Below are positions 23,464-34,654 of a stretch of DNA of 64,000 bases, one piece after another. The notes under the pieces are model-generated. The model made no database searches. It worked only from the letters and a program-made list of their open reading frames with translations, and was not told where the DNA came from. Positions within the stretch are counted from its first letter, which is position 1; every line of letters begins with the position of its first letter. This DNA comes from Carettochelys insculpta (taxonomy: Eukaryota; Chordata; Testudines; Carettochelyidae). The translations under genes and the position numbers were made by a program. The DNA lies in assembly GCF_033958435.1 (NCBI RefSeq), contig NC_134152.1, positions 20,620,001 to 20,684,000 of the forward strand, given 5' to 3'.

Positions 23464-24127
23464 TACATGAATAACATAGTACTTGCAATGAGTTTAAATA
23501 TGCACCCCTTCTCTCGGGTAACCCACTAGGCCACTTGGGTGTGAATCCTTGTGACCTGTTTTCCTCCTGCAATCTTTTCTCAACTGCTTGATAGTGATCC
23601 CATTTCCTGGTCAGGAAGCATGGGCATGGATCAGATGTGAGTGCAGTTGCTACATGACGGCAGTTGTATGATTTTTATTTAGCACCATATTGGGTCTCAG
23701 CTGGAAGCAGGATGTTGACTATGAAAACCAGATGATGTGCACTGGCAAGAATAGAGAATTCAATGTAGCACAGATAGCATGAATCTCCAGAGGTGTCCCC
23801 TTGAAAAAAACATTGTTACAGCTTAAAACCAGAGCTTCCCTAAATAGTGCCTTAAGATCAGAGAGCAATAACTGTGACTCACACACTACAGGGGATAATA
23901 AACTGATCTTTCAGAACTGTAAAGCAAAGTACGTTGATGCAGTTTGAGGCTGTTTGGCCAATGACCCAGATTTTGCTCTGAAATGCAAATATGAAATCAA
24001 TAAGAATTGTCCTCATATATCCAGGGGTAGAATTCCAAGTTCTGCATTTGCGTTGTATAAGGACTCATATCTACTCCAACTGAAATTAATGTCAAAATTC
24101 TCATTGACTACAGGGGGAGGACACAAG
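23464..24127. other. Unannotated non-coding stretch
   Basis: No gene recognised. Around 24060-24115 there is weak similarity to old amniote SINE/LINE debris (CTCATTGACTACAGG), too decayed to classify. Confidence 0.45.
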
Positions 24128-25039
24128 TACATAAGAATGGACACAGTGGGTCAACCCATTGGTCCATCCAATGTCCTGTCTTCCAACAGTGACTGGTACC
24201 AAATGCTTCAGAGGGAATGAACTGAAAGGGGCAATTACCAGGTGGATTCATCCCTCATCCTCCAGTTCCTGTTTCTGGCAATCAGAGTCTCAGGACCCCT
24301 AGAACACAAAGTGGCATGTCTGACCAACCTGGCCAATAGCCATTGATGAACCTGATGAATTTATATTACTTTTTTAACCAAGTTATACTTTTGTCCTTCA
24401 CAGCATTGCCTGGCAATCAGAGCCACAGGTTGACCATGTATGGTATGGAAAAAGTACCTCCCTATTTTGGTTTTAAAGCTGATGCCTATTAATTTCATTG
24501 GATGCCCCCAGTTCATGTGTAATGTGAAAAAGTAAATAACACGTTCATATTTCACTGTCTCAACACAATAAGATTATGGACCTTTATTATATTCCCTTTT
24601 AGCTGTCTCCTTTCTAAGTTGAACAGTGGCAATTTTAAAAATTTCTCTTTACATAGAAGCCATTCCATATCCCTAATTATTTTTGTTGCCTGTCCCTGTA
24701 CCTTTCCAAGCAAAATTTTTGAGATGGATTGGCTAGAAGTTCATGCTATACTCCAGGTGTGGCTGTACCATGGATTTATAAAATGGTATCATGATATTTT
24801 CATTTCATTATCTATCCATTTCCTAAAGTTCCTAACATTGGTAGCTTTGTTGACTGCCACTTTGCTTTGAGCAGATATTTTAAGAGAACTAACCACATGG
24901 ACTCCAAAATCATTTTATAAAATGGTAGCAGCTAATTTAGACTCCCAACATTTTGTATGTATGTTTCAGATCAGGTTTTCCAATGTGCATGACCTTGTAT
25001 TTGTCAACATTGAATTTCATCTGCCATTTTTGTTACTCG

Positions 25040-25820
25040 GGCTGTGTCTACACTACGAGATAAAATTGATTTTAAGTCAGTTAACCCAATTTTTCCCAGT
25101 GCCTGTCCTCACTGTAGATTCCATTAGCTCAATTTATGGAGTACTAAAATGGACAGGATATTGAAATCCTAAAATCAAAGTAACCCAACAGGTGTAACGT
25201 TCTATTTGAATTTAAGAAGTTGAATGAAGGGTAGTGAGGACGCAGCATATCTTTAAATCGAATTCATTAGCCTCCACAGATGTCCTGTATGTGCCCCACA
25301 ACGCACCACAGTTCTCCACTCTGACCTCTTACACTTCTGCTGCTTTACTTTGACATAAGGGTCTTCTTTTGCAGATGGCCTGAAGCCAGATCCAAATCTG
25401 AGAGAGGGACTCTGTGGGTGGTCCTGATTTGTGTGGCTGACAACTGGGTACCGTCTTTTAGCCATCCTGGCCCATTACTGATGATTCATTTGAGTTTCAG
25501 TGTAACAACCATGTCTACTTAAATGTACTTATCAGGGGAAAGAGGGGCATGAAATGTGGGAAGATGGCATCATATACCCACATCTACTTGTGGAGCCAGA
25601 ATGCAATGGGGCTCAGAGAACTGTGGGATAGGTTCCCACAATACACTGCAGCAGCACTCGATTTAAGGTCGATTTAAGCTACTTGTGTGCGGCAGCAGTA
25701 AGTCGATTTTGTGGGGAGCATGTGGGAAGGTGAAAATGCTCAAAATCGAATGGATAAAACCCAGCGTTAAGATATCAATTTTAATAACATTTATTTTAAT
25801 CTCATAGTGTAGATGTAGCC
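25040..25820. mobile_element. MITE family F, 781 bp, inside CR1
   Basis: The ends are GGCTGTGTCTACACTACGAG and the complement of GGCTACATCTACACTATGAG. The flanks are TCG and TCT, one mismatch from a 3-bp duplication. Inner motifs GATAAAATTGATTTTAA and TATCAATTTTAATAACA face each other. A small pair ACTGTGGGATAGG and TTCCCACAATACA lies at about 25620-25647. No intact coding frame is seen. Confidence 0.85.
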
Positions 25821-26039
25821 TCTGTCACTCCATTTTGTAAGATACTTTTGTAACTCTTTGCTATCAGCTTTGGCCTTAACAATCCTGAGTAATTTAGTAC
25901 TATCTGCAAATTTCGCCACTTCACGATTTAATTTTTTTTCAGATGCTTTATATTCATGTTAAACACCATAGGCCCCAGTAAAGGTCATAGGAGACCCTGT
26001 TACTTACTACTTTCCATTGTGACAGCAGGTCATTTATTC

Positions 26040-26486
26040 TAGGGGTGGCCAACCAGTTAGAGATGAAGAGCCAAAAAAGTGGCTGTTAGAGTGCCAAGAG
26101 CCACGTATTATATATTTATTTATATTTTTATTTTATATATCTATATATTGATATATAAAATAAATATAGATCAATTTATAGATATAAAAAATAAATATAT
26201 AATACATGGCTCATTGCCCTCCCCCAGAGCCAGGCACCCCCAGCTCTAACTCAATGCTCTCCCCCAGAGCCAGGCACTCCTACTGTAATCCAATGCCAGC
26301 AACTCACCGCAGCTGCTGGAGCTGCTGCTGCAGCTGCCGCCTCTCTCCCCACACGTCTCCCACTAAACGATGGGGCCCTTGTGCAGAGCAGCTGACGGCA
26401 CTCCCAGCTCGTGGCTCTGAGGATGAGCCACGTTTAATGGCTCAAAGAGACACATGCAGCTCAAGAGCCGCGGGTTGGCCATCCCA
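26040..26486. mobile_element. Non-autonomous hAT element inside CR1
   Basis: The ends are TAGGGGTGGCCAACCAG and CGGGTTGGCCATCCCA, typical of hAT-Charlie-like termini. The flanks are a perfect 8-bp direct repeat ATTTATTC (26032-26039 and 26487-26494), and CR1 continues on both sides. The interior has an AT-rich block of TATATTTATTT type at 26106-26205. The 136-codon frame at 26206-26616 runs out of the element and is not a gene. Confidence 0.9.
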
Positions 26487-26973
26487 ATTTATTCCAACGC
26501 TTTGTTTCCTACCTTTGAACCGGTTCCTTATCCATGAAAACAAATTTCCCTCTTTTCCCATGACTGCTACTTTGTTTACATTCCTGTGGTGTGGGACCTT
26601 GTCACAGGCGTTCTGAAAAGTCCAAATACACTATATCCACTGGAACACCCATTTGCACAAGCTTGTTGACCATGGCAAAGAATTCTCACACACAGGTAAG
26701 ACGTGATTGCCTTTTACAAAAGCCACGTTGCTCTTTCCCAACACATCTTGTTCATCTATATCTGTGAATTCTGTTCTTATAGTTTCAGCCAATTTGTTTG
26801 GTACTGAAATTGGGCCTACTGGCTGAAGTTACCAGGATTGTCTCTAGAACCTTACAGAAAATCTCAGTGTTCCAGTAAGTATCCTCCAATTAGCGAGTAC
26901 AGAAGTTGATTTACGCAATAGGTTATATGCCAGTCAATAGTCCTGTAATTTTGTATTTGAGCTCCTTTAGAAC

Positions 26974-27408
26974 CAGTGTTTTTTACGTAAAAAAGAATAA
27001 CTTGTACTCAGCTGGCTTCCCCGCCCCTCCCCCAGGATTCCCGTGGATGAGGCTGCCAGGGATGCTCTGCTCCCCAGCCAACTCCCCTGCCCCCAAGCTG
27101 GGTCCCCAGGGCTGGACCTACTGGTGGGACTCCCACCCTGGGCCTGCTGGGGTTCCCCAGCCCTGGCCAGGTCCCCGGGGCTGGATCTGCTGGTGGGGCA
27201 CCATGTCCTGGCCAGCTCCTAGCCGCAGGGCTGCCAGGATTCCCCAGCTGGGTCCTCAGGGCTGGAGCTGCCAGTGGGGTTCCACACCCCAGCTGGTTCC
27301 CAGCTGTGGGTCTGGTAGAGTCCTCCTGCCACCCTGCTGGGGCTCTGGGCTGGAGCTGAGGTGGTGCCGGTATGGCATAACGTCCCATATAGGCACAAAA
27401 AAGTACAG
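26974..27408. mobile_element. hAT-type MITE, GC-rich interior, inside CR1
   Basis: The left end is CAGTGTTTTTTACGTAAAAA and the right end GGCACAAAAAAGTACAG. Flanking 8-mers are TTTAGAAC (26966-26973) and TTCAGAAC (27409-27416), a 7-of-8 match that fits an hAT duplication; CR1 resumes after it. The GC-rich interior creates a 184-codon frame on the plus strand and a 126-codon frame on the minus strand, both proline/glycine-rich artefacts. The ends resemble those of the 150-bp element at 23306. Confidence 0.8.
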
Positions 27409-27700
27409 TTCAGAACTCCTGGCTGAATGGCTTCTGATTCTGGTGATTAATTACTATTGAATTTATTAATTTGTTCCCAAGCTCATCTATTGACAACTCG
27501 GTGTGGGACCTTTCCTCACCCTTCTCACCTAAAAGAATCGCTCATTGGTAAGAATGTCCCTTACATTCTCTGCAGCCAAGACCAGTACAAGGAATTCATT
27601 TAGCTACTCTGCAACAGCCGTGCCTTCCTCGAGCATTCCTGTAGCACCCTGATTGTCCACTGGCCGCTGTTGATCATTTGGCAATCTAGCATTGAGGGAA

Positions 27701-28374
27701 ATCTTTGATTTCTATGTGATTTTCTTTCCACAAAATAAGTAAATATTTTCCTTTGGATGAGGATATGTAGCATGTATGCAAAAGTCTAAAATAAATAGTT
27801 ATGTTGATTAGTAAAAAGGCCAGTATAAAGGAAGCATGTAGTTATTCAACATTTGCATTACAGAACCCATAATTAAATAGATTCCTTTACAACTGAAGAC
27901 AAGTTCCAGACTGTGGGTGGAAAATATATTTCAAACAAATATTCAGCAGTCAGTACCATCTGTTCCCTCTTTGTGTGAAGTATTTTTATTTGCTGTAATC
28001 AATGAGCCTAAACAGGTACTAAGAGGTTTATTATTAACAAATGAATCTGGAACAGTTACAAAAGAATTCACTGTATGGGTTTACTTTGCACTTCGAGTCA
28101 ATGTTTTGAATTCAGTGTTTAGTGTTTGGCTCCCAGTCCAGCTTTAGACTCCCAGCTAAGAGTGACCTGAGGTTGAGAGGGACTGAACCCCAGCAACAAC
28201 TGTGTGGATAGATGTGATGAAGAAGTTGACTCTTCAGAAGGAATAGAGTGGTATCTTGGCAGAAGGTAGTTAGTCAAGCTGAAGTTGGCCAGGATCTTTG
28301 GACGAATGACTGTGTTTGTGTTAAGAGTGCCATGGAGACAGTTTTAGGAGCAGAAGTATTTAAGACCCCGTTGT
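27701..28374. other. Unannotated AT-rich non-coding stretch
   Basis: No gene recognised between the CR1 end and the hAT element. Confidence 0.5.
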
Positions 28375-28713
28375 CAGGGGTGTGCAAAATGGGAGGCAGG
28401 CCCCCTTGGGGGATGAAATTTCATAAGGGAGGCACAGCACAATCAGCTGCTGGGTCTTAGGCTCATCTATTTCATTAAAAAGGTTGAAATTTGTTCCTGT
28501 TTTTATATAATTGTTTTCACACTATCTACCAATTAATAAAGTTTTTACATCCTACACACTTATTTTCTTACATGTTCTGAAAGGGGGGCTTTCACAGGAA
28601 CAGAACTGAAATTTCCATCCGCTTGGATTACATTAGACAGGTTGGTGGGGAGGAGGGCTGCTAATTGCAGAGATGAAAAGTGGGGCCCAAAGTAAAAAGT
28701 TTGCTCACCCCTG
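28375..28713. mobile_element. Non-autonomous hAT element
   Basis: The ends CAGGGGTGTGCAAAATGGG and AAAGTTTGCTCACCCCTG form a good terminal inverted repeat of hAT-Charlie type. The interior (GATGAAATTTCATAAGGG) recurs in reverse orientation at 39769-40100. The flanking 8-mers no longer match, so the copy is old. Non-coding, 339 bp. Confidence 0.85.
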
Positions 28714-28804
28714 CTCTAAATAATGTCTCAGTTGAAACATGATATCTCCAGCTGCACAGTGCTCCACAGAACCACTTGAAGGAACGGTTCAATACAGACT
28801 CTGA

Positions 28805-29233
28805 AGCTGTGTCTACACTACAGAGTTTTGTCAACAGAAGTCACTATCAACAGAAACTCTGTCTACCGAACACATCCACACCTAATACAGGCTCCCCCTG
28901 TCGACACCCTCCATCAACAGAGGGTGGCCAGACTTCCCAGCCCTCTGTTGACAGAACAGCCAACCAGAAGCTCTGCAAACAGGTCTGCCCAGTGAACAGG
29001 AAGCCCTCTCTGTCGACAGAGAGCCCCCTGCAATGTCTACGCTATTTGTTTTAATTGACAGAATCTGTCAGCAGAGGCACTATGCTTTGTACAGTCAAGA
29101 CCGAACTCTGCCAGGAATACTGCTGCATTCTGTCAACAGATTCTTGACAGAACGCACTTGTAGTGTGGCTGCGCCCTAGTTTTGTTGACAGAAGGCCTCA
29201 TCTTCTACAGAACTCTGTAGTGTAGACCCAGCT
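28805..29233. mobile_element. MITE family B, 429 bp
   Basis: The left end AGCTGTGTCTACACTACAGA and the right end TCTGTAGTGTAGACCCAGCT form an almost perfect inverted repeat. TGA flanks both sides (28802-28804 and 29234-29236). The interior repeats TGTCAACAGA and TGTCGACAG many times. The 92-codon frame inside has no homology. Related copies lie at 6620, 47423 and 63736. Confidence 0.93.
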
Positions 29234-29236
29234 TGA

Positions 29237-30299
29237 GATAAGAAACCCTCTACTGAAATGGCAGCACCATTGCCAGCACCCTCCAGCTTCTCCTTGAAGG
29301 TCAGCCACCCATCCAAACACAGGAAAACATCACTTTTTCCTTCTGCTCCCCGTCTGTGATAAAACAGTTTAATCTTTTGAGGGCTGTAACATGTGGGTCT
29401 AGTTCTAGTGCTTGGGCTCAAAGAGGAGACAGCTGGGTGGTACTTAATGGCCTACGATGTGAAGAAGTTCAGCCCAGAGGAGCTGATGTTTCCTCCTGGC
29501 CTTAAATTCTGATTCCATGACTTCTAAAACTGGCAAGATGTCCATTTCAGCTGGCACAGCTGTTGTCTCACTAATTATGGAATAAGTCTGCCTACAAAGT
29601 GAGAATAGAAAGATACGGAACATTCCCCTAAACCGGTTATTTGTACACATTGTCAATACCATTAGTGTACATATAATGGAAGTTAAATGATGAAGTTCCT
29701 AAGCCCAAGATTCTGAAGTCTTATTTAACTTCTGTCAAGAGGCTATATCATTGTTACGCAAATTCAGCAACAGTTCTGTGGAAGCACAGCAGCTTTCAGT
29801 TAATGCATTCTCCGTGGTTATTAATGAAACTCTCTTTTGGACAAGACTTATGGGTGAAGTACATTTGCTGGCAGCTGATGCATTATTTGCACTATAAAAA
29901 AATCTTTTTCCTTGCTTTTTTACTTTTCTCACACTAGCTGTGAAAGTTCTACTCAAAAAAGCACTGTAATATCTGCTTTCCTGTTCCCAGACATTGCCGT
30001 AATTTATAGCTTCTCATTACCGTAAGCTGGAGGAATGAAGACTATTGTGCTACAATTTATCAATAGCATGATAGGAGACATGTTGCAGAGGTAGCAGGTG
30101 GAGACAAGGTAGGGACATTGCTATGCATCTTTTATGCAAAGGCCACATTCAACCATCTGCTTTTCATCTCGAGTGGTCAGACAGCAAGAGGACCAAAATG
30201 ATCTTTATCACCTTAAAAAGTATTGTTGAGTCAAGGTTTCTGCAAACATACAAACAATAAAATCTCCCAACTTGCAAAAGAGTCTAAGAGTGTGGTGCC
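29237..30299. other. Unannotated non-coding stretch
   Basis: No gene recognised. Several minus-strand frames of 72-81 codons have no motifs. Confidence 0.5.
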
Positions 30300-30312
30300 C
30301 ATCTCATTAAAT

Positions 30313-30658
30313 ATCAGAGGGGTGGCCGAGTTAGTCTGTATCTTCAAAAACAACAAGAAGTCCTGTGGCTTACAGACTAACAGATATTTTGGAGCATAAG
30401 CTTTCATGGGGAAAAACCTGCTTTGTCAGATGCATGCATTGGCGGGGGGGGGGGGGGGGGGCGGGAATTCAAAGGAGGATTTAAAGAGGGATTCTCAGTC
30501 CAGGGAAGGGCCAGAGTTGACAAGGTCTATTCACTTCACAACTCCACATTAACTGCTGATAATGGGTCACATCCACCCTGATTGAATAGACCATGTCAAC
30601 TCTGGCCCTCCCCTGGACTGAGACTCCCTCTATAAATCCTCCTCTGCACCCCATGCAT
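30313..30658 (-). mobile_element. PLE-derived element with 13-bp target duplication
   Basis: It begins ATCAGAGGGGTGGCCGAGTT and shares the core and tail with the other PLE copies. It is flanked by a perfect 13-bp direct repeat, CATCTCATTAAAT (30300-30312 and 30659-30671). The 3' half contains a long hairpin: GAGTTGACAAGGTCTATTCA near 30509 faces TGAATAGACCATGTCAACTC near 30583-30602. A run of 18 G lies inside at 30444-30461. Confidence 0.88.
30444..30461 (+). repeat. Homopolymer run of 18 G
   Basis: A pure G run inside the PLE copy, where relatives have only a short G- or C-rich stretch (for example 59986-59992). It may be a real expansion or an assembly slip. Confidence 0.9.
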
Positions 30659-30671
30659 CATCTCATTAAAT

Positions 30672-31312
30672 GTCAGTGGAATTAGGGTGGCTAACATGTT
30701 TAGGCCCTTTTGAAAGTCCAGACTTTCAAACACTCATAGCTACTGTATATAGAAAACACTAACTGAGGTTGAAATAGGAGTAACTAAAACAGTGGAAATA
30801 ACTGTCAAAGAAATTTAGCTAGGAACCAACTGGCAGCAAGATCAAGGCAACAGAAATACAATGGCAAAGTTCTTGGACGGAATCCCCTTTGAAAACCTAC
30901 CTCAGGAAGAGCTGAGCTTATCTGAAAATCTGGTCCTAGCTGTGAAATCAGAATCCTTGAAAATTGGGCCCATCTCAGCAAACACAGCAAACTCAAGAAG
31001 TAGGGTAATAAAAGCCAGGATGACTCTCAAGCCTTGCACTGTGTTAAATTCTTAATGGGAAATAAGGAAGGAAGGTGGTCCTAGTAATCTGTCTATTGTG
31101 GATGTAGGAAATTGGTCAAAGGACGGTATTCCTAGCAGGTAATCCCTCCTCAATGCCTCACAAAAAAGAAAATGTCACCACTCTGCCAGGCCTGCACTGC
31201 CCTGACCAATGGCAACCCTTCATAACCCAAAGTTTGATGACATATTGCAGCCTGTTGACCTTAGAAGGGGTATTATTGCTGAAGCCATAAAATGGAGATA
31301 ATGATACAGATC
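30672..31312. other. Unannotated non-coding stretch
   Basis: No gene recognised. Small frames on both strands have no motifs. Confidence 0.5.
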
Positions 31313-31380
31313 AGGGTTCCCTCTAATTTTTTCCATCCATGACAGGAATAAATTTTGTTATATGCACCAAGGCACATGTG
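31313..31380. mobile_element. Fragment of an hAT-like short element
   Basis: CAGGGTTCCCTCTAATTTTT followed by an ATAAATTTTGTTATATGCAC block looks like one end of a short hAT-type repeat. The SINE at 31389 interrupts it and the other end is not clear. Confidence 0.45.
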
Positions 31381-31388
31381 AGATATAC

Positions 31389-31608
31389 CTATCTCATAAA
31401 ATTGGAAGGGACCTTCAGAGGTCATTGAGTCCAGTCCCTTGCACTTACAGAAGGACCTATCACTATCCCCAGCAAGTTTTTTTTTTCAAATCTATATGCC
31501 TATGATCCCTAAACAGCCCCCTCATGGATCAAACTCACAACCCTGAGTTTAGTAGGCCAATGCTCAAACCACTGAGTTATCGCTCCCCACTTCAAAGACT
31601 GTGGATGT
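31389..31608 (-). mobile_element. tRNA-derived SINE, antisense
   Basis: Read on the minus strand it starts GGGGAGCGATAACTCAGTGG (polymerase III A box) and continues with a B box in a stretch close to TGTGAGTTTGATCC, then the SINE body and a CR1-like 3' tail (complement of ATTGGAAGGGACCTTCAGAG). The flanks share AGATATAC (31381-31388 and 31609-31616), a likely target duplication. The structure matches the turtle Pol III SINE type. The A/T run at 31479-31487 is internal. Confidence 0.88.
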
Positions 31609-31616
31609 AGATATAC

Positions 31617-33385
31617 ACCACCAATAGAAACACAAGGGGCCCTGGGTATGGCTATGGGCACCCTGCTAATTAGCAGGGCAGCACCTGAACCTTTCCTGAG
31701 TGGTTGCCCTAGCACTCAGTTTGCATGAAACACCAATACAGATCTTTGAGATTCACAGCTTTGAGATCTACTGCTGGAGCTGTTATTACTATTTCTCCAC
31801 ATGTAGTCAATGGCAGCTCTGTCCACATAGGCACTGCAGGACTGGTTGTTTAAACAGTAACCGTTTGGACCAGATTTAGCCTAGGTGTTACTTGCCAAGG
31901 ATCCTTATGGACTAGACTGCACCTTTAGAAATAGAGCAAAATGCATACGTCCATCATCACAGGAGTGTCAGGAAAACGGAGTAGAATTTTTTTTTTCAGC
32001 CAAAATTTGTTCTCCCAATGAAAAATGCAGGTTTGAGCTGATCAAAACATTTTGCAAATTTCTATTGAATTTACCCAATAGCTGCAGAAGAAAAAAAGTT
32101 GTTTTTGTTATTTTTAGAAACTGCAAGTAAACCCCTAACATTGGTTATCTGCACAGGTCTCATACCAGCAAAGCACTGTTTGCCAATGACCGGGACTCAT
32201 CCGGGGTACTAGGACAATAATGATCTAGGGAATACGAATTTTCAAATGCTATCTCACAAGCCATACCCTGTACAAAGATTAGTACAATGAAGGGACGCAG
32301 GTGAATATTCTGTCACAGCAGCACCCATCCAAACTCCCATTTTTCTATTGGGAGGGGAGCATGTTGTGGCAGTCCTTTATAGACCCTGCAGCTGGGGTAA
32401 TGTAAGAGGCATATGGTGATGGGAGCCTGCATATCTCTCAGCAAAGCTTCATGGGCCTTTGCTCTCAAATCCAGAGCTTCACCAGAGGACAAAGACTTTG
32501 TCTCGAGTGCATTTAACACCAATATCCATGCACTTACTCCAACAGCATTAACTGGCAGCAGCATATTGGCTTGGTAGCAATAAAGTGCTGAACATGTTTA
32601 ATACAGCTGGCTGGGCCATCACAGTTATTTATTTGCTATAATAATTGCCTGAATTTGCATTCCATCTGCCATCTGCATAAATAACGAACAGATCAATAAA
32701 TATGGCAGGACCACTAAACAATTTCACTCAGGTTCTCTTGACTCTGAAATTCAGCAGCGATTCATTTGTTTGGCTGGGACTCACAGACCAGCTTAACCTA
32801 GGGGAAGAGATGGCTTTATTTATGTTCCAGAATCTGAGTCTTCCAAAAAGCAATTCCAACTCAGCTAATGCTGCAAAAAGAATTCTCCAAAATACCTTCT
32901 TTCTCTGTCACTCTTTTTTTCTTTTTACATATGCCAGGGGATGGGTGTGGCTTCTTTTGAACTACAATATCTGGACCTGCACCAGTCACAGGTCAGTGAT
33001 TATGAGACAGAAATTTCAGATATTAATACAGTAGGTTCTCTTTTCACTGAAAATCTATTTTGCCAATTTTTCTTCTACGAGGTTCATGCCAAAAGTCATT
33101 TGGTATTATCCTTTCACTGAGAATCACATTCACTTACCGACACCATGTAACTTTCATAATGAAGTGGGCTGGACATCACCGCCCTCTGCTGGGGAGAGTG
33201 AGTATGGTTTAGATGTGTGTCAGGCCTCATGCTGTTGACGTTTGAGAGATTCAACAGCACAGCTAAGGAAAAAAAGCCAATTTGGATCACCATTTTAGCA
33301 GAAAGGTGAAATTAGAATAGAAGATGTTCTCAGCTTTAAGAAGAACTGATGGACAATTCATAAATGTAATATATATGTTGTATTT
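31617..33385. other. Unannotated non-coding stretch
   Basis: No gene recognised. Weak frames only, including 110 codons at 32702-33034 without domains. Confidence 0.55.
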
Positions 33386-33590
33386 ATTTATTACTTTTAT
33401 TATATGGTACCCTGTAAGGACCCCATCTTGGAGTGAGGTCCCATGGAGCTAAACATTGTGCAAACACATAAAAAAAATTCATGCCCCAGATAGTTTATAG
33501 TCTAATTTGACAAGAAAGACAAGAAGAATCTTCTGCACTGTATAGACAGGGAGGTGAGGTGCTGAGTAATTAAATGACCCACCGTATCTC
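33386..33590. repeat. Old interspersed repeat (SINE/LINE debris)
   Basis: TTATTACTTTTATTATATGG, GGACCCCATCTTGGAG and CATTGTGCAAACACATA are in the order of a repeat common in amniote non-coding DNA. A second, shorter copy seems to lie at 62480-62590. Family uncertain. Confidence 0.4.
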
Positions 33591-34031
33591 CCAGTGCCAG
33601 TCCAGCAAGACCGTCTCCCTCTCCCACCCCCATCAACCCTGTATCGTCAAAGAAGCATCTGTTTTACTATTTCATTGTTTTTATTAATATACAGGCTCAA
33701 ACCCAGAGAAAGTCCCTTTCCTTCCTCTGATTAATGCCATTCCAAAGCACTGTCTGGCCAGGTGGTTCACTAGAGATCTTTTTGTATTGTAATGAATTGG
33801 GGGCTGGGAGGCAGGAGTGAAGTGAGCAGAACGGCAGTTCTCTAATCTCATCCTAAATGCATTCTAGCAAATAGTTACACACAACCTTTGTCACACAGCT
33901 GGCACAAGTGGCCTACGTGAACTCTTGCAACCCTTTGCCACTGAAATCTCCTGGAAGGTCACTGAGGAATACGGTATGACTGCAAAAATATTCCAGGAAA
34001 GAGCTTTATGCCTGCATTGACTTAAGACACT
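33591..34031. other. Unannotated non-coding stretch
   Basis: No gene or repeat recognised. Confidence 0.5.
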
Positions 34032-34100
34032 TTCAATACAAGTTAAAACAAAAAAGCAGTCCAGTAGCACTTTAAAGACTAACAAAATAATTTGTTAGAT

Positions 34101-34137
34101 GATGAGCTTTCATGGGACAGACCCACTTCTTCAGATC
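34101..34137 (-). ncRNA. Best-preserved hammerhead-like core, PLE type 1
   Basis: The minus strand gives box CTGAAGA (fits CUGANGA), one extra A, a five-pair stem GTGGG/CCCAT around TCTGT, then an intact GAAA box and GCTCATC. PLEs are known to carry hammerhead ribozymes. The extra A before stem II and the absence of an obvious stem I make activity uncertain. Confidence 0.45.
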
Positions 34138-34518
34138 ATAGCCATAACAGAACAGACTCAATATGTAAGGCACAGAGAACCAAAAATAGTTATCAAGGCT
34201 GACAAATCAGAAAAATTGTAATCAAGGTGGGCAAATCAGAAGAGAAGAGGGGCACTAGGAGCGGGGGAAGTCAAGAGTCAGATAAAACAAAGTATGTAAA
34301 AGAGTCCTTATAAAGGGCTGGGTAATTGGCATCCTGGTTCAAACCACATGTTAATGTGTTGAATTTGAATACAAAAGAGAGCTCCGCACTCTCTCTTTTG
34401 AGGCGATTTTTAAAGTTCCTTTTCAGTAAAACACAGGCTTTCAGGTCATTGAAATATTTTCAGTAAAACACAGACTTTCGGGTCATAAATATTGAGTCTA
34501 TTTTGGTGTGGCTATGGG

Positions 34519-34552
34519 CTGAAGAAGTGGGTCTGTCCCACAAAAGCTCACC
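34519..34552 (+). ncRNA. Inverted hammerhead-like core, box II decayed
   Basis: Plus-strand counterpart of the core at 34101-34137 in the opposite end of the same element. CTGAAGA and a perfect GTGGG/CCCAC stem are kept, but GAAA reads AAAA. Confidence 0.4.
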
Positions 34553-34654
34553 ACCTAATAAATTATTTTGTTAGTCTTTAAAGTGCTACTGGACTGCTTT
34601 TTTGTTTTGATAGAACATAGACTAACACGGCTACCTCTCTGTTACTATTCAATA

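Larger units (their letters stand above)
24128..27700 (-). mobile_element. Long CR1-type LINE, antisense, with three later insertions
   Basis: The left edge (ACATAAGAATGGACACAGTG, then CCAATGTCCTGTCTTCCAAC) is the complement of a CR1 3' end. The sense copy of this 3' end occurs at 49340-49479. From there the complement of ORF2 continues through 24360-25036, 25824-26031, 26495-26965 and 27417-27690 (for example TGAATTTCATCTGCCATTTT and CACTATATCCACTGGAACAC). Stops and frameshifts are frequent, so it is inactive. The insertions are a 781-bp MITE (25040-25820), an hAT element (26040-26486) and an hAT MITE (26974-27408). Without them the LINE spans roughly 1.9 kb. Confidence 0.9.
34041..34647 (-). 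mobile_element. PLE remnant with inverted hammerhead-bearing ends
   Basis: The left end (AAAGCAGTCCAGTAGCACTT at about 34053) and the right end (AAGTGCTACTGGACTGCTTT at about 34580-34599) are perfect inverse copies. Both are followed inward by the GATGAGCTTT/hammerhead-like block. The interior (ATGTTAATGTGTTGAATTTG) matches the coding tail of the 43.1-kb PLE copy. It is flanked by TTCAATACA at 34032-34040 and 34648-34656. No intact frame. The right duplication overlaps the first two bases of the neighbouring Tigger-like element, so the PLE landed at its edge. Confidence 0.85.

Noticed and set aside
26906..27460. 184-codon frame on plus and 126-codon frame on minus
   Set aside because: Both lie mostly in the GC-rich interior of a hAT MITE at 26974-27408 and are Pro/Gly/Trp-rich artefacts.
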